Below are positions 24,480-33,551 of a DNA stretch of 64,000 nucleotides, one piece after another. Every line of letters begins with the position of its first letter. Within the stretch, counting starts at the first letter, position 1. This DNA is from Sphaerisporangium sp040685555 (GTDB taxonomy: Bacteria; Actinomycetota; Actinomycetes; Streptosporangiales; Streptosporangiaceae). The DNA lies in assembly GCF_040685555.1 (NCBI RefSeq), contig NZ_JBFBIK010000019.1, forward strand, positions 1 to 64,000. The letters run 5' to 3'. The position numbers and the translations under genes are program-made. The notes below the pieces were generated by a model, which worked only from the letters and a program-made list of their open reading frames with translations, searched no databases and was not told where the DNA came from.

Positions 24480-27161
24480 TCATACTTCGCCGCGTTCGTA
24501 CGCCAGGGCCAGCTCGACGCGGGAGCGTAAGCCGGTCTTGGCGTACACGCGGGACAGGTAGACCTCCACGGTCTTGCGGCTGTAGTGCAGCTCGTCGGCG
24601 ATCTGGGGGTTGGAGAGCCCGGTCGCGACCAGTTCGATGACGCGTCGTTCGACCGGGGTGAGCGCGGCGGCGGGGGCCGGGGCGAGCCCGGCGTCCCTGA
24701 GGCGGCGGGCCGTCCGCTCGCGCCACGGCGCCGCGCCGAGGTCGGTGAAGATCCCGTGCGCCCGTACGAGCTGGGCGCCGTCCCCGAGCGCTCCGAGGAC
24801 GAGGCGTGCACGGCCCTCCTCGAACCTCAGGCCGTCCGCCCTGGCCGCCTCCAGCACGGCTTCGGCCCGGGCGGCGTCGTGGAAGGCCCCCGCCGTCGCG
24901 AGCTCGGCAGTCATGCGCGCCCGTGGGGTGCCGGTCCGCGCGACCTCGGCCAGGGTGACGGCCGCCTCACGGGCCGGCTCCATCTCTCCCGCGAAGCTGT
25001 GCATGGCCACTCGGAGGGCCAGGACGCGATGCGCGACGTCCGGCGGCCCGCCGGCCATGGCCTCGTCCAGCAGCCGGACGGCCGTCGCGCGGTCTCCGAG
25101 GCCGAGCGCCCGTCTGGCCTTGAACATGGCGCGCAGAGACAGTTGCAGGACGCAGTTGGGCGGCGGGTCGGCGAGCAGCGGCTCGGCCTCGTCGTAGCGT
25201 CCCTGGTCGAGCAGGATGTCGAGCTCGATGTTGCGCAGCAGCGCGACGTTCTCCCAGAGCCCGGCCTCGGTGAGCGTGACGGCGTCCGAACGGATGTCGC
25301 GCAGGGCGTGCTCCCACTCGCCGCCGAGCCGCCGGACCACCGCCATGGTGCGTACGTGCTGGCCCGCGATGTTGTGCCAGCCGAGCCCCCGGTAGATCGC
25401 CTCGGCCTCGGAGAGCAGCCCGAGCGTACGGGTGCGCACGCCACCGCTGGCGAGGAGGTGCGCCGCCGACTCCAGCGCGGCCAGCCGCCCGGCCGGTGGC
25501 AGCGCCGCGGAGGCCGACAGGAGGGTGTCCAGGGCCCGTTCGGTCTCCTCCCACCTTCCCCTGATGATCGCGTCGCCGGCCAGGGCGCTGAGGGCGATCA
25601 CGAGGTCCTCCGAAGGGCACTGGGGAAGGGCCCGCCAGCTCTCCTTCACCAGGTCGGCGGAGTCGAGGCCGAGCTGGGTGCTGATCACGGCCCGCTGGGC
25701 GAGCAGCGCGGTCGGATCGTCGGCGAGGGGAAGCTGATCGGCGGCGATCGACACCGCCACCTCGTACTGCCCCATGGAGTGCGCGGCGTTGACCAGCGTG
25801 TGCGCGGTGCGGGTGTGCCGGCGTCCGGGGGGCAGCACGGCGAGGGCCGCCCGTCCGGCGCGCAGCGCGTCCACGGGGCGGGAGCCTTTCCAGTACGACA
25901 GCGCCTGCCTGGCCAGCAGCACGCCGCGCTCCCCGGGCGGGGCCAGCACGGCGGCCCTGCCGTACCAGTGGCCGGCGGAGAGCGGCGCGGTCCAGCGGGT
26001 CAGCTCGGCGGCGCGGAGCATGGCGGGCAGCGCCTGGGCGCTCGTGGCTCCCTCGGCGAGGTGGGTGGCCCACTCAAGGACCCGGCGCGTCCCGCTGAGG
26101 CCCTGCCGGTGGAGCAGTTCGGCGATGCGGGTGTGGACCCTGCGCCGTTCGGCCGGGCCGAGGTCGGCGTAGAGGGCCTCGGCGACCAGCGGGTGGGCGA
26201 ACTCGTACGTGCCCTCGCCGGTGCCCACGACCAGGCCGTCCCTCACCAGCCCGTCGAACGCGCGCTCGGCCTCGCCGGCGTCGAGTCCGGCGACCTCGGC
26301 GAGCGCGTCCAGGTCGGCCATGCCGGCGGGGCGGGTGCGGCGGAGCGCGGCGAGCACCTTGGCGAGGTTGCGGCCGCCCTGGTCGCGCTGGAACAGCCGG
26401 CTGAGTATGGCGCCCCTGCGCGGGCCGGGGTAGGCCGACTGGATCGCGCCGCCCTGCACGAGCGTCAGCACCGCCTCGCGGACGAACCACGGGTTGCCCC
26501 GGCTCTCGTCGTGGACGCGGCGCAGGATCGGCTCGCTCGGGGTACGGCCGAGCAGGCTGGTCACCAGGGCGGTGACCTCGTCGAGCGACAGCGGGCTGAG
26601 CCGTACGGCGAGGTCGGCGTCCATCGCGGGGAGGCGTCTGGCCGTGCCGGCGACGGCCAGGCCCCGTACGCGGCGGGGGAGATAGGAGAGCACGCCGAGG
26701 GTGTCGGCGTCGGCCAGGTGCAGGTCGTCGATGGCGAGGAACGTGCGGCCCGGCAGCCCCTCCAGCAGGTTGGCGGTGCGCACGGCCGGGGCGGCGCCGG
26801 TGATCCCGAGGGCGGCCTGGTCGATGGCGTCCAGCAGTTCCTTGAGCGGTTCACGGGCGGCAGGGACGGCGTGGAGGGGGCCGAGCGCGTCGGCGAGCGA
26901 GGCGTAGGCGAGGCCGCTTCCGAAGTCGCGCGCCTGGCCGTGGAGCACCCGGTAGCCCACGGACCTGGCGAGCACCTCGGTCTCGGCCAGCAGGTGGGTC
27001 TTCCCGATGCCGGCCTCGCCGTGGATGAGCAGCGTCACGGGCGGGCGGAGCAGCGCGGCCTCGAACCGGCGCAGGACCGCCGGCCGGTCGGCGGGGTCCG
27101 GGGCAGCGTGGTGGGCAGCGTGGTCGGCAGGGTGGTGGGCGGGTGTGGGGGGGTCCTCCAC
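24480..27161 (-). CDS. Large LuxR-family (LAL) transcriptional regulator with AAA domain
   Basis: Regulator of 893 residues. An N-terminal ATPase has Walker A GEAGIGKT (48-55) and a Walker B-like FLAIDDLHLAD (about 135-145). A long TPR-like helical middle follows, and the C-terminus is a LuxR helix-turn-helix (LTPVERRVIELVATGLSNPQ, IADELHYSRKTVEVYLSRVY). The His/Ala/Pro-rich first 25 residues are poorly conserved in this class. The GTG start comes 3 bases after the TetR stop codon, so the two regulators form an operon. It probably activates the alkylsulfatase-like gene downstream through the palindrome at 24349, in response to an unknown ligand. Confidence 0.9.
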   Translation of the reverse strand: MEDPPTPAHHPADHAAHHAAPDPADRPAVLRRFEAALLRPPVTLLIHGEAGIGKTHLLAETEVLARSVGYRVLHGQARDFGSGLAYASLADALGPLHAVPAAREPLKELLDAIDQAALGITGAAPAVRTANLLEGLPGRTFLAIDDLHLADADTLGVLSYLPRRVRGLAVAGTARRLPAMDADLAVRLSPLSLDEVTALVTSLLGRTPSEPILRRVHDESRGNPWFVREAVLTLVQGGAIQSAYPGPRRGAILSRLFQRDQGGRNLAKVLAALRRTRPAGMADLDALAEVAGLDAGEAERAFDGLVRDGLVVGTGEGTYEFAHPLVAEALYADLGPAERRRVHTRIAELLHRQGLSGTRRVLEWATHLAEGATSAQALPAMLRAAELTRWTAPLSAGHWYGRAAVLAPPGERGVLLARQALSYWKGSRPVDALRAGRAALAVLPPGRRHTRTAHTLVNAAHSMGQYEVAVSIAADQLPLADDPTALLAQRAVISTQLGLDSADLVKESWRALPQCPSEDLVIALSALAGDAIIRGRWEETERALDTLLSASAALPPAGRLAALESAAHLLASGGVRTRTLGLLSEAEAIYRGLGWHNIAGQHVRTMAVVRRLGGEWEHALRDIRSDAVTLTEAGLWENVALLRNIELDILLDQGRYDEAEPLLADPPPNCVLQLSLRAMFKARRALGLGDRATAVRLLDEAMAGGPPDVAHRVLALRVAMHSFAGEMEPAREAAVTLAEVARTGTPRARMTAELATAGAFHDAARAEAVLEAARADGLRFEEGRARLVLGALGDGAQLVRAHGIFTDLGAAPWRERTARRLRDAGLAPAPAAALTPVERRVIELVATGLSNPQIADELHYSRKTVEVYLSRVYAKTGLRSRVELALAYERGEV

Positions 27162-27164
27162 GCG

Positions 27165-27731
27165 TCACCGGCCCTGGTCGCCGGCCAGGGCCGCGTCGTG
27201 GACGGCGAGGGCGGAGGCGAGCAGCAGCCTTCGTACCGTCTCCTGCGGGAGGTCCATGGTCTTCACCACGGCGAACTGCAGGGAGCCCATGACCGCCCAG
27301 GCCCGGATCCGGGCGGCGCTGTCGGGCGACGGTCCGGCGAGCCGGTTGTAGATCTCCTCGCCGAAGGCCCGGATGGTCTCTCCCGGGGACCCGGGAGGGG
27401 CGTCGTCGGCTCCGCCGATATCTTCCATGAGCAGTCTTATTACGGCCCGGTGCTGAACGACGAAGTCCGTCAGCGGCTCGATGAACCCGCGCGGGTCGTC
27501 GCCGTAGTCGCCTCCGAGCAGCGCGAACAGGTCGTCGGCCGCCGGTGCGATCAGCTCCGCGGCGAGCTTGTCCTTGGGGTGGAAGTGGTAGGCCACGGCC
27601 GTCTTGGTCAGCCCGACCCGGGCGGCGATGTCGGTGAGGGATGTGGCGGCGTAGCCGCGCTCGGCGAACAAGTGGCGCGCGGCGGCGAGGATCCGGCTAC
27701 GGGTGTCACTGCCACGGTCGAATGTGGTCAT
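27165..27731 (-). CDS. TetR family regulator, divergent from the MMPL exporter
   Basis: A 188-residue TetR protein with helix-turn-helix ATSLTDIAARVGLTKTAVAY followed by HFHPKDKLAAELI, and a C-terminal domain ending LASALAVHDAALAGDQGR. The start MTTFDRGSDT is chosen by alignment with the family; an in-frame reading extends to 27848 but would cross the operator. It faces the MMPL gene across 138 bp that contain a 16-bp palindrome, so it is most likely the repressor of that exporter and of itself. The LAL regulator is co-transcribed behind it. Confidence 0.88.
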   Translation of the reverse strand: MTTFDRGSDTRSRILAAARHLFAERGYAATSLTDIAARVGLTKTAVAYHFHPKDKLAAELIAPAADDLFALLGGDYGDDPRGFIEPLTDFVVQHRAVIRLLMEDIGGADDAPPGSPGETIRAFGEEIYNRLAGPSPDSAARIRAWAVMGSLQFAVVKTMDLPQETVRRLLLASALAVHDAALAGDQGR

Positions 27732-27796
27732 GGTCTCACTTCTTAGCGCGACGGAGCATTTCAGGATAATCGCGCCTAAGCTCTTAAACGGACGTC

Positions 27797-27812
27797 CTGC
27801 ACGGCCGTACAG
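27797..27812. promoter_or_regulatory. Palindromic operator between TetR and MMPL genes
   Basis: A 16-bp palindrome (CTGCACGGCCGTACAG) with 7 of 8 pairs matched, about 66 bp before each start codon. It is the natural binding site for the adjacent TetR repressor. Confidence 0.65.
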
Positions 27813-27869
27813 AACGGGACGTCGCAATCGTCTTTCGGAATTCATCAATAGTGTCTGGGACGGTCACCG

Positions 27870-30119
27870 ATGGCTAGCTTGCTTGGTCGACTGGGTGGTT
27901 GGTGCGCGCGCCACGGTCGCATCGTGCTCGCGGTGTGGATCGTCCTTGCGGGGACGCTGACGCTGAGCACCGTGGTGTTCGGCCGTCCGGTCAACAGCAA
28001 CGTCTCCATTCCAGGGACGGACGCCCAGCGCGCCCACGACCTCATGCGCGACGGCTTCGGACCGGGGTACGACCCGGGCGGCACCGTGCAGGTCGTTCTG
28101 TACTCCAAGGACGGCTCGCTGCTGACCGCCGAGCGCAAGCGCGCGGTCGAGAAGGCCATGGCCGAGATCCGCGAGGTTCCCCACGTGGTCCAGGTGGACA
28201 CGCCGTACCGCGCGGGCGGGGTCTCGTCCAACCTGATGATCGGCGTCATCACCGTCCGGCTGTCGGGCAACGATTCGAGCAAGCTGGGGGAGACCTCGCG
28301 GCAGATCTCCGAGGCGGCGCAGCCCGTACGGGAGGCCGGTATCGAGGCGGTCCCCGCCGACAGCGGGACGCCCGCCGACAAGGAGATCAAGACCGGGTCC
28401 AGCGAGATCATCGGGCTGGCCTGCGCCCTGCTGGTGCTGCTCCTCGCGTTCGGCACGCTCGTCGCCGCGCTGGTGCCCGTCTTCACCGCGATCATCAGCC
28501 TCGGCGTCGGTCTCGGCGTCATCGGCGTGCTCGGCCACATCGTGGACGTGCCCAAGCAGGCGTCGGTCATGGCCTCCATGATCGGTCTGGGCGTGGGCAT
28601 CGACTACGCCCTGTTCCTGCTGTCACGGCACCGGAAGCTGCTCGCCGACGGCGTGCCCGTACAGGAGTCCGTCCGGCGTACGACCGCGGGCGCGGGCGGG
28701 GCCGTGCTGTTCGCCGGGGGCACCGTCGTGATCGCGCTCACCGCGCTGATGCTCGCGGGCTTCCCGATGCTGCGCACGCTCGGCTGGATCACCGGCATCT
28801 CGGTGGTGTGCGCGGTGCTCACCTCGCTCACCCTGGTGCCCGCGCTGCTCGGCCTCCTCGGTCACCGCGTCAACGCGCTGCGCCTGCCGTTCGTCGGGCC
28901 CCGGCGCCGCAGCGCCCACGCCCCGGCGAACGGCTGGGCCGGGCTCGGCACCTGGGTCGCGCGACGCCCGTGGCGGGTGCTCGCGGTGTCCGCGGTCGTG
29001 CTCGGCGCGCTCGCCGCACCCGCCCTGGCGCTCAAGCTCGGCACCGTGGACGACGGCTACGCCGATCGCGGGCAACCGGCGCGGCGGGCGTACGAGCTGA
29101 TGGAGACCGGGTTCGGCCCCGGAAGCAACGGCGCGCTGATCGTCGTCGGCGAGCTGGACTCCAAGGTCGCGGCCGGCGACCCGCCCGCCCCGGTGGTGAA
29201 GGATCTGAAGAACCGCCTGACGTACGTCCCCGGCGTCGCGCACGTGGCACCCGCGAAGATCAACACCTCGGGGACGTCCGTGCTGTTCCAGGTGGTGCCC
29301 GAGTACGCCCCGAGCGACCCGCGGGCGGGGGACGTGGTGCGCGCGGTACGCGGCCTGCACGTGCCCGGAGCGCGGCTGCACGTGGGCGGCGAGGTCGCGG
29401 GCATGGCCGACGCGAGCGACCGCATCGCCGAGCGCACCCCGGCCGTGATCGGCGTCGTCGTGCTCCTCAGCGCCCTGCTCCTGCTGGTCGCCTTCCGCGC
29501 GCCTCTGGTCGCGGCCAAGGCCGCGCTGATGAACCTCATCTCGCTGGGCGCGGCGTTCGGCGCACTGGCGATCGTCTTCTCGTACGGGCTCGGCAGCGGC
29601 CTGGTCGGCATGGACCCGCCTGTGTCGATGGACGGCTCGTACCTGGCGACGATCTTCTTCACCGTGCCCATCGACTCCTACGTGCCGCTCATGCTGTTCG
29701 CCGTGCTGTTCGGGCTGTCCATGGACTACGAGGTGTTCCTGCTGACCTCGGTCCGCCAGGCGTACCTGCGCTCGGGGGACAACCGGCGCGCGGTCGCCGA
29801 GGGGCTCGGCGCGACGGGCCGGGTCATCACGTCCGCAGCGCTGATCATGGTGGTGGTGTTCGTCGCGTTCATCGCCTACCCGGACCCGCTGGTCAAGGTG
29901 TTCGGCGTGGGACTCGCCGTGGCGATCGCCGTGGACGCCACCGTCATCCGCGGGCTGCTCGTCCCGGCCACGATGGTGCTGCTGGGCCGGCTCAACTGGT
30001 GGTGCCCCGCGTGGCTCGACCGGATCCTGCCCAACCTGTCCATCGCCGACCACGCCGAGGACGACGACGAGCCACCGGTGACACCGGACAAGGACCTGGT
30101 CACCACCGGCCGGACCTGA
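27870..30119 (+). CDS. MMPL/RND-family membrane exporter
   Basis: RND-superfamily transporter of 749 residues of the actinobacterial MMPL type, which export lipids or hydrophobic molecules with the proton gradient. Two repeated halves are seen, each with one transmembrane helix, an extracytoplasmic domain and a five-helix bundle: the first bundle starts at IIGLACALLVLLLAFGTLVA and the second at AVIGVVVLLSALLLLVAF. The family motif GLGVGIDYALFLLSRHR in half one is mirrored by FGLSMDYEVFLLTSVRQ in half two, both with the proton-relay Asp-Tyr. A short hydrophilic C-terminus follows. Probably repressed by the divergent TetR protein. Confidence 0.92.
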   Translation: MASLLGRLGGWCARHGRIVLAVWIVLAGTLTLSTVVFGRPVNSNVSIPGTDAQRAHDLMRDGFGPGYDPGGTVQVVLYSKDGSLLTAERKRAVEKAMAEIREVPHVVQVDTPYRAGGVSSNLMIGVITVRLSGNDSSKLGETSRQISEAAQPVREAGIEAVPADSGTPADKEIKTGSSEIIGLACALLVLLLAFGTLVAALVPVFTAIISLGVGLGVIGVLGHIVDVPKQASVMASMIGLGVGIDYALFLLSRHRKLLADGVPVQESVRRTTAGAGGAVLFAGGTVVIALTALMLAGFPMLRTLGWITGISVVCAVLTSLTLVPALLGLLGHRVNALRLPFVGPRRRSAHAPANGWAGLGTWVARRPWRVLAVSAVVLGALAAPALALKLGTVDDGYADRGQPARRAYELMETGFGPGSNGALIVVGELDSKVAAGDPPAPVVKDLKNRLTYVPGVAHVAPAKINTSGTSVLFQVVPEYAPSDPRAGDVVRAVRGLHVPGARLHVGGEVAGMADASDRIAERTPAVIGVVVLLSALLLLVAFRAPLVAAKAALMNLISLGAAFGALAIVFSYGLGSGLVGMDPPVSMDGSYLATIFFTVPIDSYVPLMLFAVLFGLSMDYEVFLLTSVRQAYLRSGDNRRAVAEGLGATGRVITSAALIMVVVFVAFIAYPDPLVKVFGVGLAVAIAVDATVIRGLLVPATMVLLGRLNWWCPAWLDRILPNLSIADHAEDDDEPPVTPDKDLVTTGRT

Positions 30120-30159
30120 CCGGCGTCCCGAGCCCGCGCGGGCCGTACGAGCCGTCGTG

Positions 30160-31137
30160 CTACCGCCCGGCTCCGGCGTCGCGCGGGCGCCTTGCCGCGC
30201 GGCGGCCGGTGACTGCGGGGAGCAGCCCGTGGGGCAGGAAGAGGACGACCACGATCAGCACGAGCGCGTAGACGGCGTACGAGAGCACGCTCGGGGCGTA
30301 GCTCGGCATGCCGGGCGCGGTGCCGACGACGTTCAGCGCCTGGACGAGCAGCGTGATGGCCGCCGCCCCCACCACCGCCCCCCAGACGGTGCCGAGGCCG
30401 CCGACGACGGCCATGACGATGTACTCGATGGACAGGAGCACCGGGAAGGAACCCGGGGCGACGTACCCGACGTAGAACGCGTAGATGCCGCCCGCCAGCC
30501 CGGCGAAGGCCGCGGAGAGGGCGAAGACCACAAGCTTGTAGCGGCCGACCGGAACGCCGGACGAGGCCGCCGCCGTCTCGCTCGTGGCGAGGGCCCGCAG
30601 GGCGCGGCCGGGCCGGGAGTCGATGACGTTGCGCGTCACGAGCATCACCACGGCCACCCCGGCCCAGGTCAGGTAGGCGTAGCTCGCGGCGTCGCCCAAC
30701 TCGAACGGGCCGATGCCGAATCTCGGGATGCCCTGCAGCCCGATGTCGCCGCCCGTGAACTCCAACTGGCCCGCCAGCGAGAGCAGGATGAGCTGCGTGG
30801 CCAGCGTGGCGAACGCCAGGTGGTGCCCGCGCAGGCGCAGGAGGGGGACGCCGATGACGGCCGCGAACACCGCCGCGACGACCGGGGCCGCGAGCAGCCC
30901 GAGCACCGGGGGGCCGCCGTGCACGGCGAGTATTCCGGCGGTGTAGCCGCCCACCGCGTAGAAGGCGCCCTGGCCGAGCGAGACCTGACCGGCGTACCCC
31001 ATCAGCAGCGAGACGCCGACAGTCACCATCGCGGCCAGCCCGAGAAAGATGTAGACCGACAGCGCGCTGTCGTCCAGCACCGCGGGAAGGGCCAGCGTGA
31101 CCGCGCCGACGGCCAGACCGGGGAGCGGGCGTTTCAT
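30160..31137 (-). CDS. livM: Branched-chain-type ABC transporter permease LivM
   Basis: Membrane permease of 325 residues from the branched-chain amino acid (HAAT) ABC family. About nine hydrophobic segments, with the family loop GQVSLGQGAFYAVGGYTAGI near the N-terminus and the EAA-like loop around ALATSETAAASSGVPVGRYK. GGAGG lies 7-8 bases before the ATG at 31137; a start at 31155, overlapping the livH stop by ATGA, is possible but has no such site. Last gene of the five-gene operon. Substrate could be amino acids, but this family also imports aromatic acids, amides and urea. Confidence 0.9.
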   Translation of the reverse strand: MKRPLPGLAVGAVTLALPAVLDDSALSVYIFLGLAAMVTVGVSLLMGYAGQVSLGQGAFYAVGGYTAGILAVHGGPPVLGLLAAPVVAAVFAAVIGVPLLRLRGHHLAFATLATQLILLSLAGQLEFTGGDIGLQGIPRFGIGPFELGDAASYAYLTWAGVAVVMLVTRNVIDSRPGRALRALATSETAAASSGVPVGRYKLVVFALSAAFAGLAGGIYAFYVGYVAPGSFPVLLSIEYIVMAVVGGLGTVWGAVVGAAAITLLVQALNVVGTAPGMPSYAPSVLSYAVYALVLIVVVLFLPHGLLPAVTGRRAARRPRDAGAGR

Positions 31138-31151
31138 TCGGGCTCCTCCGG

Positions 31152-32012
31152 TCATACGGCCTCCTCCAGGACGGTCGCGCGCCGGGCCGACTGGACGACC
31201 ATGATGATGAGCATCAGGCCGAGGGCGAGCTCCGTCTGGTAGGCCGCGTACCCGTACCCCGCGGCCAGGGACTCGGCGACTCCGAGCAGCAGCGCGCCCA
31301 CCAGGGCGAGACCCGGGCGGGTGAGCGCGCCGAACACGGCGGCGGCGAAGCCGTTGACGATGAGCGTGACGTCGGTGTCGAACGAGACGGGCCGCAGCGG
31401 GGTCACGAGCACCCCGGCCACCCCGCCGAGCAGCCCGCCGAGGGCGAAGGCCAGCAGCCCCATCTTGGTGACGTCGATGCCGATGACCCGGGCCGCGTAG
31501 GGGTTCGAGGCGCACGCGCTGAACGCTTTGCCGAGGTACGTGCGGCCGAAGAAGGCGGTGAGCAGCAGGAACGTCACCACCGTGGTCGCGACGACGAGCA
31601 GGTGCTGCCACTGGATCCCGACTCCGGCGAGGGTGAGCGAGCCCGGCAGGCCGGGGAACGAACGCGGCTGGTCCCCCCAGACGAAGATCTCGACCGCGTA
31701 GGCGAGCACGCCGACGCCCAGCGTGATGATGAGCGACGACTGCGGGGTGGTGCCCCGCTTACCGATCGCGAGCAGGCCGGTGAGCAGGCCGGTGGCGGTC
31801 GCGATCAGCACGGCCGCCACCTCGCTCACCCCGTGGGGCAGGCCTGCGCCGAGCAGCCACGACGCGCTCAGCCCCGCGACGACCGCGAACATGCCCTGGG
31901 CGAAGTTGACCACCCCGGTCACCCGGTGGACGGCCACCAGGCCGCTCGCGATCAGCGCGAACCCGCAGCCCACGGCGAGGCCGTTGACGAGGTAGGTCAG
32001 GAGCTCTCTCAC
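31152..32012 (-). CDS. livH: Branched-chain-type ABC transporter permease LivH
   Basis: Partner permease of 286 residues, with eight or so transmembrane helices and the family signature VTGVVNFAQGMFAVVAGLSA. The cytoplasmic coupling loop is seen in GRTYLGKAFSACASNPYAAR, followed by the helix ending GLLGGVAGVLVTPLRPVS. It starts 28 bases after livF and its stop abuts livM. Forms the heteromeric channel with LivM. Confidence 0.92.
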   Translation of the reverse strand: MRELLTYLVNGLAVGCGFALIASGLVAVHRVTGVVNFAQGMFAVVAGLSASWLLGAGLPHGVSEVAAVLIATATGLLTGLLAIGKRGTTPQSSLIITLGVGVLAYAVEIFVWGDQPRSFPGLPGSLTLAGVGIQWQHLLVVATTVVTFLLLTAFFGRTYLGKAFSACASNPYAARVIGIDVTKMGLLAFALGGLLGGVAGVLVTPLRPVSFDTDVTLIVNGFAAAVFGALTRPGLALVGALLLGVAESLAAGYGYAAYQTELALGLMLIIMVVQSARRATVLEEAV

Positions 32013-32039
32013 GTCACGGCCCTTCGTCCCCGGACCCGG

Positions 32040-32711
32040 TCACGCCTGGGTCTCCTCGATCGATCCGCCGAGATAGGCGCTGGCCACCCGAGGACTCCCG
32101 GCGAGCTCGGCGCACGGCCCTTCCGCGACGACCCGGCCGGCCTCAAGGACGTACGCCCGCTCGCACACGCCGAAGGCCAGCCGGGCGTTCTGCTCGATGA
32201 GGAGCACGGTGAGCCCCTGGTCCCGGTTGAGTGCCACGAGGTGAGCGGCCAGGTCGCGGGTCACCATGGGGGCGAGGCCGAGGGACAGCTCGTCCACGAC
32301 CAGCACATCGGGCCGGGACATCAACGCCCTGCCGAAGGCCACCATCTGCTGCTCGCCCCCGGACAGGACGCCCGCCCGGCGGCGCCGGAGCTCGGCGAGC
32401 CGGGGCAGGAGGCCGAACACGAACGACGGGTCGCGCTCGCGCGAGCGCCAGCCGCCGAGGCTCAGGTTGTCCTCGACGGTGAGGTCGGGGAAGAGCTGGC
32501 GGCCCTCGGGTATGTGCGCGAGCCTGCCGCCGACCTCGACGGTCCCGGACCGCGGGGAGACGATGCCCGACAGGGTGTCGGCCAGGGTCGACTTGCCCGC
32601 TCCGTTCGGCCCGAGCAGCGCGACCATCTCGCCGCGCCGCACGGAGAGCCGGACGTGGTCGAGCGCGGTCGCCGAGCCGTACGTGACCACCAGGTCCGTG
32701 ATCTCGATCAT
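32040..32711 (-). CDS. livF: Branched-chain-type ABC transporter ATPase LivF
   Basis: ATP-binding subunit of 223 residues. Walker A GPNGAGKST, Q-loop near HIPEGRQLFPDLTVEDNL (a LivF hallmark), signature LSGGEQQMV, Walker B VLVVDELSLGLAP and the switch His region LIEQNARLAF. ATG 32711 is preceded by a G-rich stretch; it starts 32 bases after livG. Energises the LivH/LivM channel together with LivG. Confidence 0.92.
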   Translation of the reverse strand: MIEITDLVVTYGSATALDHVRLSVRRGEMVALLGPNGAGKSTLADTLSGIVSPRSGTVEVGGRLAHIPEGRQLFPDLTVEDNLSLGGWRSRERDPSFVFGLLPRLAELRRRRAGVLSGGEQQMVAFGRALMSRPDVLVVDELSLGLAPMVTRDLAAHLVALNRDQGLTVLLIEQNARLAFGVCERAYVLEAGRVVAEGPCAELAGSPRVASAYLGGSIEETQA

Positions 32712-32743
32712 GCCGCGATCCCCCCGAGGGCTCACGAGCGGGC

Positions 32744-33544
32744 TCACGAGGCTTCTCCGAGATAGGCGGAGACCACGAGCGGGTCGGCGCGGACCTCGCC
32801 GGGAGTGCCCTCGGCGATGATCCGGCCGAGGTCCAGCACGGTGATCCGGTCGGCCAGCCGGGTGACGAAGGCGACGTCGTGCTCGACCAGCATGATCGTC
32901 AGGCCCCCCGCCCGCAGCTCCTCGATCAGCACGGCCAGCGCCTCGCGTTCGCCGGCCCGCAGGCCTGAGGCGGGTTCGTCCAGGAGCAGGAGGCGCGGCT
33001 CCGCGCACAGGGCGCGGGCCACCTGCATGGACCGCTGCTGCCCGAGGGGCAGCAGGCCCGCCTGCCGGTCGGCCCACGCGCCGAGTCCGACCCGTCCGAG
33101 CGCCTCGTCGGCCAGCCGGGCGATCTCCCGCTCGTCGCGCCGGTGCCGGGGGAGCCGGAGCGCGGCGGCGGTGAAGCCGGTTCGCGTACGGCTGTGCGCG
33201 CCGACCATGACGTTCTCCCGGACGGTCATGCCGCGGAACACCCGTGCGCCCTGGAAGACGATGGAGATGCCGAGCCGCGCGCGCAGGTGCGGGGAAAGGC
33301 GGTCGATCCGCGCGGACTCGAAGGAGATGGTGCCCTGGTCGGCGGCGAGATGGCCGGTGATGAGGTTGAACAGCGTCGACTTGCCCGCGCCGTTGGGCCC
33401 GATGATGCCGCGCACCTCACCCCCGGCGATGCCGAGGCTGACGTCGCGCACGGCGTAGACGCCTCCGAAGGACCGGGAGACCCCGTGGACGCTCAGCACG
33501 TCGGCGGACTCCGGCGAACTCGACTGGTCGTGACTTCCCCGCAC
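32744..33544 (-). CDS. livG: Branched-chain-type ABC transporter ATPase LivG
   Basis: ATP-binding subunit of 266 residues. Walker A GPNGAGKST, LivG-specific FQGARVFRGMTVRENVMVGA, Walker B LLLLDEPASGL and switch VEHDVAFVTRLAD. The signature loop reads LLPLGQQRSMQVARAL instead of the usual LSYGxQR, with Leu-Gly-Gln replacing Ser/Tyr-Gly. That is a conservative departure in a functionally important motif, worth noting but not clearly inactivating. It starts 7 bases after the binding-protein gene. Confidence 0.9.
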   Translation of the reverse strand: MRGSHDQSSSPESADVLSVHGVSRSFGGVYAVRDVSLGIAGGEVRGIIGPNGAGKSTLFNLITGHLAADQGTISFESARIDRLSPHLRARLGISIVFQGARVFRGMTVRENVMVGAHSRTRTGFTAAALRLPRHRRDEREIARLADEALGRVGLGAWADRQAGLLPLGQQRSMQVARALCAEPRLLLLDEPASGLRAGEREALAVLIEELRAGGLTIMLVEHDVAFVTRLADRITVLDLGRIIAEGTPGEVRADPLVVSAYLGEAS

Positions 33545-33551
33545 CTGGAAC

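Noticed and set aside
24585..27746. A 1053-codon open frame on the plus strand
   Set aside because: It is antisense to the LAL and TetR genes, which have recognisable domains. Its translation is Gly/Arg/Val-rich without motifs, the usual shadow of a high-GC gene.
27899..30271. A 790-codon open frame overlapping the MMPL gene in another frame
   Set aside because: Arg/Ala-rich with no membrane helices or motifs; the MMPL frame has both conserved transporter halves.
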